Source: Allorhodopirellula solitaria
Lineage (GTDB): Bacteria; Planctomycetota; Planctomycetia; Pirellulales; Pirellulaceae
Direction of reading: 5' to 3'
DNA length: 64,000 bases
Assembly: GCF_007859855.1 (NCBI RefSeq)
Contig: NZ_SJPK01000004.1
Coordinates: 482,322 to 546,321 of the forward strand
A program made the translations under genes and the position numbers. Of this stretch, positions 51,758-61,148 are shown piece by piece. Each line of letters starts with the position of its first letter. The stretch's first letter is position 1. Below the pieces are notes generated by a model that ran no database searches, was not told where the DNA came from, and was given only the letters and a program-made list of their open reading frames with translations.

Positions 51758-53173
51758 TCAGGCGATCATTTCTTCGATAATTCGGCCATGGACATCCGTT
51801 AACCGGAAGTCGCGCCCGGCATAGGGATACGTCAGCCGTTGGTGGTCGTATCCGAGCAATCGCAAGACGGTAGCATGCAGGTCGTGCACATGCACACGGT
51901 TCTCGACAGCCTTGAAGCCGAGCTCATCGGTTGAACCGACCGTGGTACCGGCGGCCACACCGCCACCGGCCATCCACATGGTGAAGCCGTAGTGATTGTG
52001 GTCACGCCCGTTCATTTTGCCTTGGTTGGCACCTTCTTTGGGAAGTTCCACGACGGGTGTGCGGCCGAACTCACCGCCCCAGATGACGAGCGTGTCCTCG
52101 AGCAAGCCCGTGCGTTTAAGGTCGCTTAACAACGCTGCAATCGCTTGGTCGACCTGGCCAGCCACCCTGCGGTGAGCAATGTGGATATCATCATGCGAAT
52201 CCCACGGTTGGCCAGCACCGGTATAAAGCTGCACGAACCGGACGTCTCGTTCGACCAATCGCCGCGCGATCAGTGCTCCCCGGGCGAACTCGCCCTCACC
52301 GTAGAGGTCCAGCGTCTCTTTCGATTCACGGGATACATCGAATGCCTCCGATGCTTCGCTTTGCATACGGTAGGCCAGTTCAAAGGACTCGATCCGAGAT
52401 TCCAGTCGTGGAGAGTCTGCTCGCTCGAGCGCATGGGCTTGGTTCCATTTCATCAACAGGTCGAGCTGTTCGCGTTGGTCCGCGGGGGCGACCGATCGAC
52501 CGCGGATGTTCTCAACCAAACGCTCGACCGAGGCGTGACGTGGGTCGACATGGGTGCCTTGATACTTTCCAGGCAAAAAACCGTTCTGCCAGTTTTGGGA
52601 TTCTTTAATGGGGTAGCCCCCAGGGCACATTGCTACGAATGCCGGTAGATTCTCATTGGCCGAGCCGAGCCCGTAGGTCACCCACGAACCCAACGCCGGC
52701 CGGATCAATCGGGCTTCGCCACAATTCATTAGCAGCAGCGAGGGCTCATGATTGGGGACGTCGGCGTACATCGAGTGAATCACGCACAAATCATCCGCGT
52801 GAGCAGCGGTACGTTGAAACAGTTCGCTGACGGGGAGGCCTCGCTCGCCATATTTTTGGAACGCGAACGGAGAACGCATCACGTTGCCAGTCGGCCGCTC
52901 GGTCTTGAGTTCGTCCAACCCCGCCGTTTTGCCGTCGAATTGCTCCAGGGCCGGTTTATGATCGAAGGAATCGACCTGGCTTGGCCCGCCATTCATGAAG
53001 AGATGGATGACCCGCTTGGCTGTCGGTGGGAAGTGGGTGGGGACATTCCCTGTAAAGCCAGTCGCGGGAGATCCGGCGTTGGCGTCACCTTGAAGTAGGT
53101 TCCCCAGAGCGATCGCACCAAGTCCGATGCCGGATTGGCGGAGCGCGTCGCGTCGGTTGATGTGGAAAGGCAT
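51758..53173 (-). CDS. DUF1501 protein (Tat-type signal)
   Basis: A 471-aa member of the planctomycete-rich DUF1501 family, which has an alkaline-phosphatase/sulfatase-like fold. The N-terminus INRRDALRQSGIGLGAIALG has a twin Arg before a hydrophobic stretch, suggesting Tat export. Family landmarks: RVIHLFMNGGPSQVDSFDHK, DTLVIWGGEFGRTPV and GRDHNHYGFTMWMAGGG. It begins 5 bp after the stop of the PSD1 gene, so they are co-transcribed. Biochemical role of the family is not established; the constant pairing with PSD1 cytochromes implies a joint function. Confidence 0.93.
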   Translation of the reverse strand: MPFHINRRDALRQSGIGLGAIALGNLLQGDANAGSPATGFTGNVPTHFPPTAKRVIHLFMNGGPSQVDSFDHKPALEQFDGKTAGLDELKTERPTGNVMRSPFAFQKYGERGLPVSELFQRTAAHADDLCVIHSMYADVPNHEPSLLLMNCGEARLIRPALGSWVTYGLGSANENLPAFVAMCPGGYPIKESQNWQNGFLPGKYQGTHVDPRHASVERLVENIRGRSVAPADQREQLDLLMKWNQAHALERADSPRLESRIESFELAYRMQSEASEAFDVSRESKETLDLYGEGEFARGALIARRLVERDVRFVQLYTGAGQPWDSHDDIHIAHRRVAGQVDQAIAALLSDLKRTGLLEDTLVIWGGEFGRTPVVELPKEGANQGKMNGRDHNHYGFTMWMAGGGVAAGTTVGSTDELGFKAVENRVHVHDLHATVLRLLGYDHQRLTYPYAGRDFRLTDVHGRIIEEMIA

Positions 53174-53178
53174 GGCAG

Positions 53179-55842
53179 TTAATCGACGAAGAAGAATTCG
53201 TTGCTGAGAAAGAGGACTTGAGCTAGCTGTTCCAAGCGATCTAACGATTCGATGGAGGCGGGTGAATGAGGACCGCTGAAGTCGGCTGAGGAGTCAAACG
53301 CGATCGAGCCGGCTGACGTTTCAAGGTTCAGTTTCGTTTGCCACTGGAAGCCGTCGAAGCTCAAACTGGGGCCACTGTGGACGATGAAATCGATCGTGTC
53401 GCCGGCACGGACGTCGAGATCGATCGAATCGTAGCTCCGTGGCCCGGTTGGAATCGACTGCTGCCAGAGGATCGTTCCCTGTGCCTGGATCGTGGCAATG
53501 ATTTTGTCACCCTTGTCACTCGGCCTGGCAACCGTGCCGCTGATTTGTACCTTGCCATCGGCATGGCTGGTCCAACGCCGGACGATGATCCCTGTATCCC
53601 CTCGTGCGGGGTGACCGCTATCGCGGGACAGCGAGGCGTACGACATCGGCCCGGGGCTGGGGAAGGTATCCTCAAACTGCCAGCGTTTTTTCTTGAAAAC
53701 ACGCAGTGGCTGGAACTTCGTGACCGCTTCATTCTCCCACGTCGCGGTACCGTATTGCCAGGCATCGCGGGGGTCGACCGCACGGGCATTCTCCGCCGGC
53801 GACTGGGAGACAAAGCCGACTGCGTCCTTCCACTCGTCCGGCGTTGGCTCACGGGCCAAAATTTGCTGAAACAACGAACCGATGATCACTTCATCTTCAC
53901 CGCCTGGCGTCGCCTGGCGAGCCTGTTTCACCGCCAAGCGTGACGCCTCGCTGAGCTGGGGATGATTGAGCAGAAACAGGGGTTGCTGTGGAACCGTAGT
54001 GTAGTACCGGCCCGGTGAGTGCATATCGGGACTGGCGAAGTCAAAGGTGCGAAAAAGTCCCGGCAGGTTTTGTCGATCGATGCGCGCATAGAGGGTGCGG
54101 CGCGGCGTTAATTCAGAATTGGTGACCTCCACCGAGGGGCCACCGATTTGGTTGTCGAGATAGCCACTGCCCACTAACAGACCGTCACGCATCGATTCGA
54201 AATCGAGTCGACTGCGCAGAGCGTGGGTCCACAAGGCATTGTCGGGATCTTGAACCGCTGCCTCCTCACTCGCACGAGCGGACTGACGGTAGATACGCGT
54301 GTGCACGATGCGGCGGACGAGCCGTTTGAGACTCCAGTGGCTAGCAAAATCGGTGGCCAGCTCGTCGAGGACGCTCTGCAGGGCGGGGGCATTGGTGCGG
54401 TATCCAAAATCGCTTGGCGAATCCACCAAGGGCCGGCCGAGCAGGTGAGCCCAGACGCGATTGACCATCACCCGGGCGGTCAACGGATTGGTGGGATCAG
54501 CGATCACCTCAGCGAGTTCGAGTCGTCCGCTGCCATCTGAAAACACCTCAGTCTCGTTGTCGCGAAACGCCGTCAGGTAGCGACGGGGGGCCACGTCGCC
54601 TTGTCGCGCGCGATTGCCGCGGACGAAAACACGCGTGTTGCGGACCTTCTCACGATCGACCAGCAGCAGGGGACTCGCGGCTGCCTCGAGATCTTTTGGC
54701 GGCACACTGTTGTCGAGCACGTTGTATAGGGAGTAGTAATCGATCGTTGGAATCGGATCGAATTTGTGATCGTGGCAGCGGGCGCAGCTCACGGTTAAAC
54801 CGAGCAGGCCACGGGTGATGACATCAATCCGATCGTCGATGGTGTCGTCATGACGGAGGAATCGCCGCCCCACGGTGAGGAAACCCATCGCGTCTGCATC
54901 GTTGCTGTCGGGATCTGCGGTTTTGTCACCGGCGATCTGATGTCGAATCATCTCATCGTATGGCATGTCGTCAGCGATCGCTGCGAGCAACCAATCGCGG
55001 TAGCGGTAGGCCTGTTTGATATTCCGATCCTTACCGCCGAGTGCGTATCCGACGGTATCGGCATAGCGGGCGACGTCGAGCCAATGCCGGGTGAATCTTT
55101 CAGAGAATCGTGGGTCAGCCAACATCCGGTCGATTTGACGCGTTTCGGCGTCCGGGCGAGGGTCAGACTCGAGGCTGGTGATGTCTTCGGTGGTGGCTGG
55201 TAAACCGTGCAAGTCCTCGCTCCATCTCCGGTGCAGCGTGGGGCGATCTACCGAGGGGGCGGGTGAGAGGTTTTCTGCTGCGGCGCTGAGGCGGGCGATC
55301 TCATCGATCGGATCCCGGTCACCGGCGGCATCACGCTCCGACTGAACAAGCGAAGCAAAGTCATTCCCATTGAGCCGCCGCGGTGGCACGAACGCCCAAT
55401 GGGTACTCGGGTCACGGTCCAGTGGCGTGGGGGCCGCCTCGTGTTCCTCCATCGCGGCATCGCGAGGATCGGGGGCGCCGCCGTCAATCCATGTCTGCAG
55501 ATGTTCGATCTGTTCGTCGGTGAGTTTTCCCTCCGGTGGCATCTGCAAGTCGAGGTCCGTATAGGACACCGCCTTGATCAACAGGCTCGCACCGGCGTCG
55601 CCTGCAACAAGAACCGGGCCGCCGGCCCCACCGCGTTTCATGGCCGGAGCGGTATCGAGGCGCAGTTCGCCCATCGACTCTCCCGCCGATTGTGAGTGAC
55701 AATCGTAGCAGTGCTCGATCAGCAGGGGCCGGATGTGGGTCTCGAAGTACGCTTCATCCACGTCAGCCGGGTGGGCCCACGTGGGAGTCGCGATCAGGGC
55801 GCACAGGAGGAGGCAGGCGCGCCCGAGCAGTGCGGGAGGCAT
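53179..55842 (-). CDS. PSCyt1-DUF1549-DUF1553 (PSD1) planctomycete cytochrome protein
   Basis: An 887-aa exported protein. The signal peptide (GRACLLLCALIATPTWAHPA) is followed by PSCyt1 with heme motif C45-Y-D-C-H49 and a downstream Met (DLQMPPEGKLTDEQ). DUF1549 contains RHWLDVARYADTVGY and CARCHDHKFDPIPTIDYYSL, and DUF1553 contains PLTARVMVNRVWAHLLGRPL and LVRRIVHTRIYRQSA. The C-terminus may add a carbohydrate-binding-like beta module. First gene of the PSD1-DUF1501-sulfatase operon. Upstream of the start the DNA is extremely C-rich on this strand, with no Shine-Dalgarno. Confidence 0.93.
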   Translation of the reverse strand: MPPALLGRACLLLCALIATPTWAHPADVDEAYFETHIRPLLIEHCYDCHSQSAGESMGELRLDTAPAMKRGGAGGPVLVAGDAGASLLIKAVSYTDLDLQMPPEGKLTDEQIEHLQTWIDGGAPDPRDAAMEEHEAAPTPLDRDPSTHWAFVPPRRLNGNDFASLVQSERDAAGDRDPIDEIARLSAAAENLSPAPSVDRPTLHRRWSEDLHGLPATTEDITSLESDPRPDAETRQIDRMLADPRFSERFTRHWLDVARYADTVGYALGGKDRNIKQAYRYRDWLLAAIADDMPYDEMIRHQIAGDKTADPDSNDADAMGFLTVGRRFLRHDDTIDDRIDVITRGLLGLTVSCARCHDHKFDPIPTIDYYSLYNVLDNSVPPKDLEAAASPLLLVDREKVRNTRVFVRGNRARQGDVAPRRYLTAFRDNETEVFSDGSGRLELAEVIADPTNPLTARVMVNRVWAHLLGRPLVDSPSDFGYRTNAPALQSVLDELATDFASHWSLKRLVRRIVHTRIYRQSARASEEAAVQDPDNALWTHALRSRLDFESMRDGLLVGSGYLDNQIGGPSVEVTNSELTPRRTLYARIDRQNLPGLFRTFDFASPDMHSPGRYYTTVPQQPLFLLNHPQLSEASRLAVKQARQATPGGEDEVIIGSLFQQILAREPTPDEWKDAVGFVSQSPAENARAVDPRDAWQYGTATWENEAVTKFQPLRVFKKKRWQFEDTFPSPGPMSYASLSRDSGHPARGDTGIIVRRWTSHADGKVQISGTVARPSDKGDKIIATIQAQGTILWQQSIPTGPRSYDSIDLDVRAGDTIDFIVHSGPSLSFDGFQWQTKLNLETSAGSIAFDSSADFSGPHSPASIESLDRLEQLAQVLFLSNEFFFVD

Positions 55843-55880
55843 GGGAGGCGGGATGGGGGGGAGGGAAGGAGGCGGGGGGA
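55843..55880 (+). other. Potential G-quadruplex tract at PSD1 promoter/leader
   Basis: The + strand holds at least four runs of three or more G within 38 bp (55843-55845, 55850-55852, 55855-55861, 55863-55865, 55874-55879), fitting the G3-N1-7 pattern. It abuts the start codon of the leftward PSD1 gene, so the G-rich strand is the template strand. Confidence 0.5.
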
Positions 55881-55891
55881 AAGACGCTGTG

Positions 55892-56007
55892 GTTAGTAAC
55901 GCACGATCGATTTCTGTCGTAGTGGACGAGGCGACGAGTCCAAAGCCGCGGGACTCGTCGCCTCGTCCACTACTAAAACCGACACTTATTCATCGTGTGT
56001 TGCTTAG
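55892..56007. mobile_element. MITE-like element (copy 2), overlapping a stop codon
   Basis: Nearly identical to 38246-38361: ends TTAGTAACGCACGA and TGTGTTGCTTAG, and a perfect 20-bp palindromic stem (55922-55941 and 55951-55970) around a 9-nt loop. The right end supplies the TAA stop (56004-56006) of the leftward pseudoprotease gene. Confidence 0.75.
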
Positions 56008-58088
56008 TAAATCAACAGCGACCGGCACCATTGTAGCAGTTTCTCTCGATCGACGGACGGCGTCGATTGCACGGGGCAGCCAAGTCGGTCGAGAGTTTCC
56101 GACCACGAGGGCAATTTTCCGTTCTCTCCCGTCGACATCAGGACCCGCAAGAGACGCATGGGAGCGTCGCGGCGGAGCCGGATAGGCGGGGGTTGGGTGT
56201 TCGTGGGGATGGCCAGACCATGGAAGATATTATCGGTCGAGAGCGAAACCGCTAACGCCATTGCATCGGCAGGGTTCGCCGTTTGAGCGTCATCGGACGC
56301 CATCACCCCGAGGCTGCAGATCGAGACGGCGTTCGGGTCAGCTCCAGATTGTTGGATCGCAGGCAGCGTCAATTTGCTGATCGCATCGATTTCGGCGAGC
56401 TGCCAGCGTTGATTGTCGGCGCTGGCGATCAATAAAATCGCCACCCGGTAACGCTGTGCGATCTCCTTCCAGCGTTTCATCTGGGCGGGGAGATCACGCT
56501 GCGTCGGTGGCATCAAACAGACGGCGAGTGCGGTAGCCGCCTCGGCCGAATCCTGTGGGCTGGCCTGCGGGTCGCTTACCGGATGCCACAGCAAGGCCTC
56601 GTTCGCGATATCGGGTAGCCGCACCGGTGTGGTCTGCCAATCCACCGGCGTCGACTTTCCATCGCGAGCGGTCTCTTGGCGGGGTGGTTGGAGCAGCAGG
56701 CGATCGAGAGGTCCCGCCCAAGGGACAGGTTGAATCTCTTCTGCCATCGTTTCCGGATTCCCGGATTCGTCGGTGCGCTGGAACTCAATGGCCAGCGGAG
56801 TGCCTGGATCGGCCGACCACATCCGCTGTCGCAGCACCTCAGGATCCTCCACCGCCTTGGCATCGAGCGACAGCCATTGGTCACCGACCTGCAAGATCCC
56901 TTCTGCTGGTGATCCCGGCAACACCGAGGTGACCCGGAGTCCGGACGAAGTAATGCCGAGGTATTGAGGTTGCAGCGGCTCGATGGAAGCGGCGAGGGTT
57001 GCCGTTGTTGATTGCGATTGCCCGTCGCGTTCGTACTCGATCGCAACATCGTCGCCCGCGTCAAAGCGGCCCAAGGCGAGCTGGACCTCTTGTCGACGCC
57101 GTACCGTTCGCCCGCCTACGCTCAATAGACGGTCTCCGGACTGGAGGCCGGCTCGGTCCGCTGGCGAGCGTTTCCGGACTGTTGCTAGTTCCGTTCCAGG
57201 GCCGTAGGGATCCGAACCGCCGACAACCAAGCCGAGCAATCCCGAACGGATCGTTTCACCGGATCGCAGACGCGGCAATTTATTCGCGATCACACTACCG
57301 GGAACCGCGAAGGCGACCCCCGAGTCGTACCATTCGGTAGGGTCGTCCGCACCCGCCTCACCCACTGCCGGGATCAACACGCCCACCAAGTTCCCATGCA
57401 GGTCGACCAGTGGTCCGCCGTAAAAGACTGGGGAAACGCGTGCATCGGTCTGGACGGCCGTGCCATCGAGGCGATCGATGGCCGACAGAATGCCCGTGCT
57501 GATTCTCGGTACTCCCGCCTCGCCGTACCGCGCGATCGCGATCAGGGTCGAACCGATGGCAGGCATCCCGCGGCCAGAGTCATCGTGGCCAGAGTCATCG
57601 CGGGTAGGGGCCTCGCGGCCAGAGTTATCGCTTGGCGGGCTGACCGGTTCCAACTCAATGGGTTGCAGCACGGTTTCTTGGGGGTCGATCTTGAGCAGTG
57701 CCAATTCGCGATGCTTGTCCTCGGCGCTGACCCGCGCGGGAAAACGCTCACCGCTGCCCAGCGTGACGATGATGCTCGCCGACGGGACGCGGGTGACCCA
57801 AGACGACGCCAGCACGTAGCCGTCGGTATCGATCACGATTCCAGAGGTGGGGGCGTCCTGACGAACTTCGCCGTCGCTTTGCAAAGTACCGATGACTTCG
57901 ATGCTGACGACCGATGGCAACACCTCATCGGTGACGCGGCGGATCTGCGCCGCAACGGCGGTCTGATAGTCAGTCGCCGAGACGGCAGCCGATCCTCCCC
58001 CGGTTTCGTCGGCGACGAGTCCAGGGACGGTTGTCACCAGGATCAAGTTGGCTAGCAGGACGGTGAAGAGTGAGCGTCGCGGCATCAT
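56004..58088 (-). CDS. HtrA-like pseudoprotease with PDZ domains (triad lost)
   Basis: A 694-aa exported protein. The trypsin-like fold is recognisable (PSVVSIEVIGTL; GIVIDTDGYVLASSWV; ELALLKID; ARVSPVFYGGPLVDLHGNLV), but the catalytic His aligns with Trp97, Asp with Glu128 and Ser with Tyr222, so it should not be proteolytic. Two PDZ-like domains follow (SPADRAGLQSGDRLLSVGGR; LPGSPAEGILQVGDQWLSLD) and a C-terminal domain of about 200 residues I do not recognise. Coupled by ATGA overlap to the upstream pseudoprotease gene, last of a four-gene operon. Likely a scaffold or regulator for the intact protease encoded upstream. Its stop codon lies in the end of a MITE-like element. Confidence 0.85.
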   Translation of the reverse strand: MMPRRSLFTVLLANLILVTTVPGLVADETGGGSAAVSATDYQTAVAAQIRRVTDEVLPSVVSIEVIGTLQSDGEVRQDAPTSGIVIDTDGYVLASSWVTRVPSASIIVTLGSGERFPARVSAEDKHRELALLKIDPQETVLQPIELEPVSPPSDNSGREAPTRDDSGHDDSGRGMPAIGSTLIAIARYGEAGVPRISTGILSAIDRLDGTAVQTDARVSPVFYGGPLVDLHGNLVGVLIPAVGEAGADDPTEWYDSGVAFAVPGSVIANKLPRLRSGETIRSGLLGLVVGGSDPYGPGTELATVRKRSPADRAGLQSGDRLLSVGGRTVRRRQEVQLALGRFDAGDDVAIEYERDGQSQSTTATLAASIEPLQPQYLGITSSGLRVTSVLPGSPAEGILQVGDQWLSLDAKAVEDPEVLRQRMWSADPGTPLAIEFQRTDESGNPETMAEEIQPVPWAGPLDRLLLQPPRQETARDGKSTPVDWQTTPVRLPDIANEALLWHPVSDPQASPQDSAEAATALAVCLMPPTQRDLPAQMKRWKEIAQRYRVAILLIASADNQRWQLAEIDAISKLTLPAIQQSGADPNAVSICSLGVMASDDAQTANPADAMALAVSLSTDNIFHGLAIPTNTQPPPIRLRRDAPMRLLRVLMSTGENGKLPSWSETLDRLGCPVQSTPSVDREKLLQWCRSLLIY

Positions 58089-59125
58089 GGGCGAATCGTC
58101 AGTTCAAGGATTTCGTTGTCACGCTGGACGGTGAGAATGGCATCGTCACGGCGATCGATTCGGCGGAGCTGATCGCGGAAAGCACGTTGATGCGGCACCC
58201 GCCGTCCATTGACCAGCAGGATCAAGTCATCGGGGCGGAGGTCCGCTCGCGAGGCGGGCTCATTCACGCTCACTGTGTCGACGTACACCGGCGTCGTTTC
58301 TAAAACATCGGGGATCAGTTGAAACCCGAGAGTGTTCGCGTTGTGGGATTTTTCACGCGCCAGCAGCGGATCCTGCTCCACCGGTGCCACCGTTTTTCGT
58401 CCTGCGATGATATCACCGATGGGAGCACGCAACACGTCGGAGGGAATCGCGTAGTTCAACCACACGCCCGTGCGGCGATCGCGTAGTTCTTTGCCGAGCA
58501 TGCCCACTAACCGGCCCTGCAGATCGACGAGGGCGCCGCCAGCAGCACCTGGATTGTTGGCCACGAGATCCAGTAGCCATACCTCGCCTTGGTACGCCGT
58601 CTCGAAGGTGCCGCGTCGGGCGTCGAGTTGGCTGCGGGCGGCAATGCGGCCGAGCATCACGCTCTCAGGCTCATTGCCGGTCGCGATATTGAACAGATTA
58701 CTGACCGCGAGAACGGGGTCCCCCCAGCGAGCGATGGGGGCCTCGGTGGTTCCTGCGGGAACCTCGAAATAGGGGAGATCGGAGACGTCGAGTTTCAAAA
58801 CCGCGAGTTCGAGCGAGGGTTCGAAACCAACCACCTTGCTCTCGAACCGCCGCCCATCGTTGAGGACCACGATCGGATCCACGTCCAGCACGCTGCTCCA
58901 TGCCGTCGCCACATGGCCGATCGATGAGACGATGAATCCACTTTGATAAGCATCCAGTCCGCCGACGCCCCCGGCGCCATAGATCTTGACCACGCGGTCT
59001 TGCACCTGGGAACTGGCGCGGGCGAGTGAGGGTTGCCCCTGAACGGGGCTGCCGATCAGTAGAATCATCGACAATGACAGCACGCGGCACAACAATGGAA
59101 TCGGTCCAGGGACGTTACTTCGCAT
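58085..59125 (-). CDS. HtrA-like pseudoprotease with PDZ domain (triad lost)
   Basis: About 346 aa from ATG 59125 (signal peptide GPIPLLCRVLSLSMILLIGS); another ATG lies 6 bp upstream. The trypsin-like fold reads GFIVSSIGHVATAWSSVLD, LELAVLKLD and ANNPGAAGGALVDLQGRLVG. The catalytic His aligns with Ser77, Asp with Glu106 and Ser with Ala195, so proteolysis is not expected, although the oxyanion-loop shape NPGxxGG is kept. One C-terminal PDZ domain (EPASRADLRPDDLILLVNGR). The start lies 11 bp inside the preceding gene and its stop overlaps the next start, so it is fully embedded in the operon. Confidence 0.85.
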   Translation of the reverse strand: MRSNVPGPIPLLCRVLSLSMILLIGSPVQGQPSLARASSQVQDRVVKIYGAGGVGGLDAYQSGFIVSSIGHVATAWSSVLDVDPIVVLNDGRRFESKVVGFEPSLELAVLKLDVSDLPYFEVPAGTTEAPIARWGDPVLAVSNLFNIATGNEPESVMLGRIAARSQLDARRGTFETAYQGEVWLLDLVANNPGAAGGALVDLQGRLVGMLGKELRDRRTGVWLNYAIPSDVLRAPIGDIIAGRKTVAPVEQDPLLAREKSHNANTLGFQLIPDVLETTPVYVDTVSVNEPASRADLRPDDLILLVNGRRVPHQRAFRDQLRRIDRRDDAILTVQRDNEILELTIRP

Positions 59126-61148
59126 CGTCATCCTCGCTTTCGGGCAATCCCTGAGTCGTTGCATTCGGGGCATTCGCATCCTGCGTCGCAGCGGTCCACT
59201 GTTCGATTCTCAGCGTGACCAGCGGTTCGACCCCGTAACGTAGATGCAGCACCTCGGGCAGGTCGCCGGGGGCGTCCGGTGAGTCGGCGGCTGCGGATTC
59301 GGCGGCTGCGGATTCGGCGTCGCTGGAGTTGGCCAGGACACCGGCATCGGCGAGGTTGTCTGCATTGGTGGTCAGTAGCCACTGCGGCGGATCGATCCAT
59401 AATTCGGCAGGGTCTCCATCGCGATCGGCGAACGCTTCGATCACCTCGAGTCGACCGGATTCAGGATGTTGGTAAAAACGCGATTCCAATCCGCCATGGA
59501 TGCCGACCGTGCAATCACGCAACGGCCGCTGTCCGAGCAGCGGTGCGGTGCCCCAGGCATAGGTTTCGCCAAATCGATCCAGGCCCGTTTGCATCATCCG
59601 TTGCCAGTGCTGCATGGCGGCCAGGATCCCACCTGCGGTTCCACGATCGACTGAGTCGATGTACCTATCGGGGCTCGTCAGCCGTTCGGTTCTCTGGCCG
59701 AGAGTCAACTCGCACACTTCGCCGCTCACCACAAGCGTGAACGGCATCGAGTCCTGTTCACCAGCGATCTCAGCGGTACCTTGGATTTCCCAACCATCCT
59801 CCTTTGCGGGCAACCCATCAAACTGCTTGCGAAGTCGCTCAATGAACTGGTCCTGGCGTTGTCGATTGTAGAAATAGTTGGCAAACCCTTTGCGTTCCTC
59901 AATCCGCGCGACCGCCTCGCTCGGGATCGGCTCGCCGCCAGCATCCTTCATCACGTCTTCTGTTTCAGCCGGGGCGGGCGGCGTCGCAGCATCGGGATCG
60001 CCATCGCCGGGGGTTTCGTCATCGGGGGATGGTGACGGCTCTTTCGGGGGCGCGGGAGGTGGGGGTGGCAATGCCGACTTCATCTTTTCGAGCAATTCGT
60101 CGCCGCGATGGACGCTCGCCAACCGCACCACCGTATGGATGACTTCGCCGTCCTGGCGATAGGTCAGTGGTATCCGCCACTGGGCGGGGTAGGTAGCCAG
60201 CAGGTTTTGGACGTCGTTGGCCGTCTGCACGACTCGGTTCTCAACTTCGAGGATTTCATCGCCGTATCGCAGTCCGCGGCGAAACGCGTCACTGGATTGC
60301 AGGATATTGGTCACCCGGACGCTACCGTCCTCATCGGTGCCCACGGTGGCACCGAGCGTGGCATGGTCGAGAATCCGGCCGCTGGCGAGCGATCCGCGAA
60401 AGTTCTGGGCCTGGTCGCCCGAAATCGCATAGCCCACGCCGACATTGACACGCCCCCGTTTTTCAAAGGAGCAGCGACCAATGATGCCGATCAGGTCACC
60501 GGCGGCATCGTACAACGGGCCCCCCGAATTGCCCGGGTTAATCGAGGCGTCGGTTTGGAAGCAATTGCCATACTCGAGCAACGTTCCCGATGGATACTGA
60601 TATCGCCGTGTGCCACTGATGATGCCCGCGGTGACGGTGGGCTGCAGATTGGTTGCTAACAGAAAAGGGTTGCCGATGGCGTAACAGGCGTCGCCGATCT
60701 GTACCTGGCGGCTGGGGACGAACTCGGCGGTGGGGAAGTCGTCGCGACCGAGTAGTTGGATCAATGCCAGGTCACCTACCGGATCAATGCCGACGATCAC
60801 GGCATCGTAGATATTGCCATCGCTGAGCCCGCAGCGCATGTAAGTGCCCGCGGGGCTGGTGACGTGAAAATTCGTCAGTGCCAATCCGTCTGGAGAGATC
60901 AGGACGGCCGACCCGCCGCCAGCACCCCCTGGCACGAAGACGCAAACTGTCGAGGCGGTTGCTCGCTCGATCGATTCGATCCGTTGCGTCTCTCGATCCC
61001 AAAGCGAAGGGGGGGCCTCAGCCGAGGCGGCAGTCATCGACATGGCGAGTGCCAGGCACATCGAGACGATTGACACGTGCCTGGACAGTGATGATATCGC
61101 GGGCGAAGCGGGGCGAAGCTGCGCGGGGGGCGGAATCCGTTGATTCAT
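59115..61148 (-). CDS. HtrA/DegP-like serine protease with PDZ and unique C-terminus
   Basis: A 677-aa exported protease with intact triad: His95 (ALTNFHV), Asp126 (VGDLALI) and Ser208 (NPGNSGGPL). One PDZ domain follows (RRGLRYGDEILEVENRVVQT), then a Pro/Asp-rich linker (about 352-400) and a C-terminal domain of about 270 residues of unknown type. Export signal: IVSMCLALAMSMTAASAEA. It overlaps the upstream NPCBM-like gene by 4 bp and the downstream pseudoprotease by 11 bp. As the only catalytically competent member, it is the presumed enzyme of the operon; the two pseudo-HtrA proteins could modulate it or present substrates. Confidence 0.9.
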   Translation of the reverse strand: MNQRIPPPAQLRPASPAISSLSRHVSIVSMCLALAMSMTAASAEAPPSLWDRETQRIESIERATASTVCVFVPGGAGGGSAVLISPDGLALTNFHVTSPAGTYMRCGLSDGNIYDAVIVGIDPVGDLALIQLLGRDDFPTAEFVPSRQVQIGDACYAIGNPFLLATNLQPTVTAGIISGTRRYQYPSGTLLEYGNCFQTDASINPGNSGGPLYDAAGDLIGIIGRCSFEKRGRVNVGVGYAISGDQAQNFRGSLASGRILDHATLGATVGTDEDGSVRVTNILQSSDAFRRGLRYGDEILEVENRVVQTANDVQNLLATYPAQWRIPLTYRQDGEVIHTVVRLASVHRGDELLEKMKSALPPPPPAPPKEPSPSPDDETPGDGDPDAATPPAPAETEDVMKDAGGEPIPSEAVARIEERKGFANYFYNRQRQDQFIERLRKQFDGLPAKEDGWEIQGTAEIAGEQDSMPFTLVVSGEVCELTLGQRTERLTSPDRYIDSVDRGTAGGILAAMQHWQRMMQTGLDRFGETYAWGTAPLLGQRPLRDCTVGIHGGLESRFYQHPESGRLEVIEAFADRDGDPAELWIDPPQWLLTTNADNLADAGVLANSSDAESAAAESAAADSPDAPGDLPEVLHLRYGVEPLVTLRIEQWTAATQDANAPNATTQGLPESEDDDAK

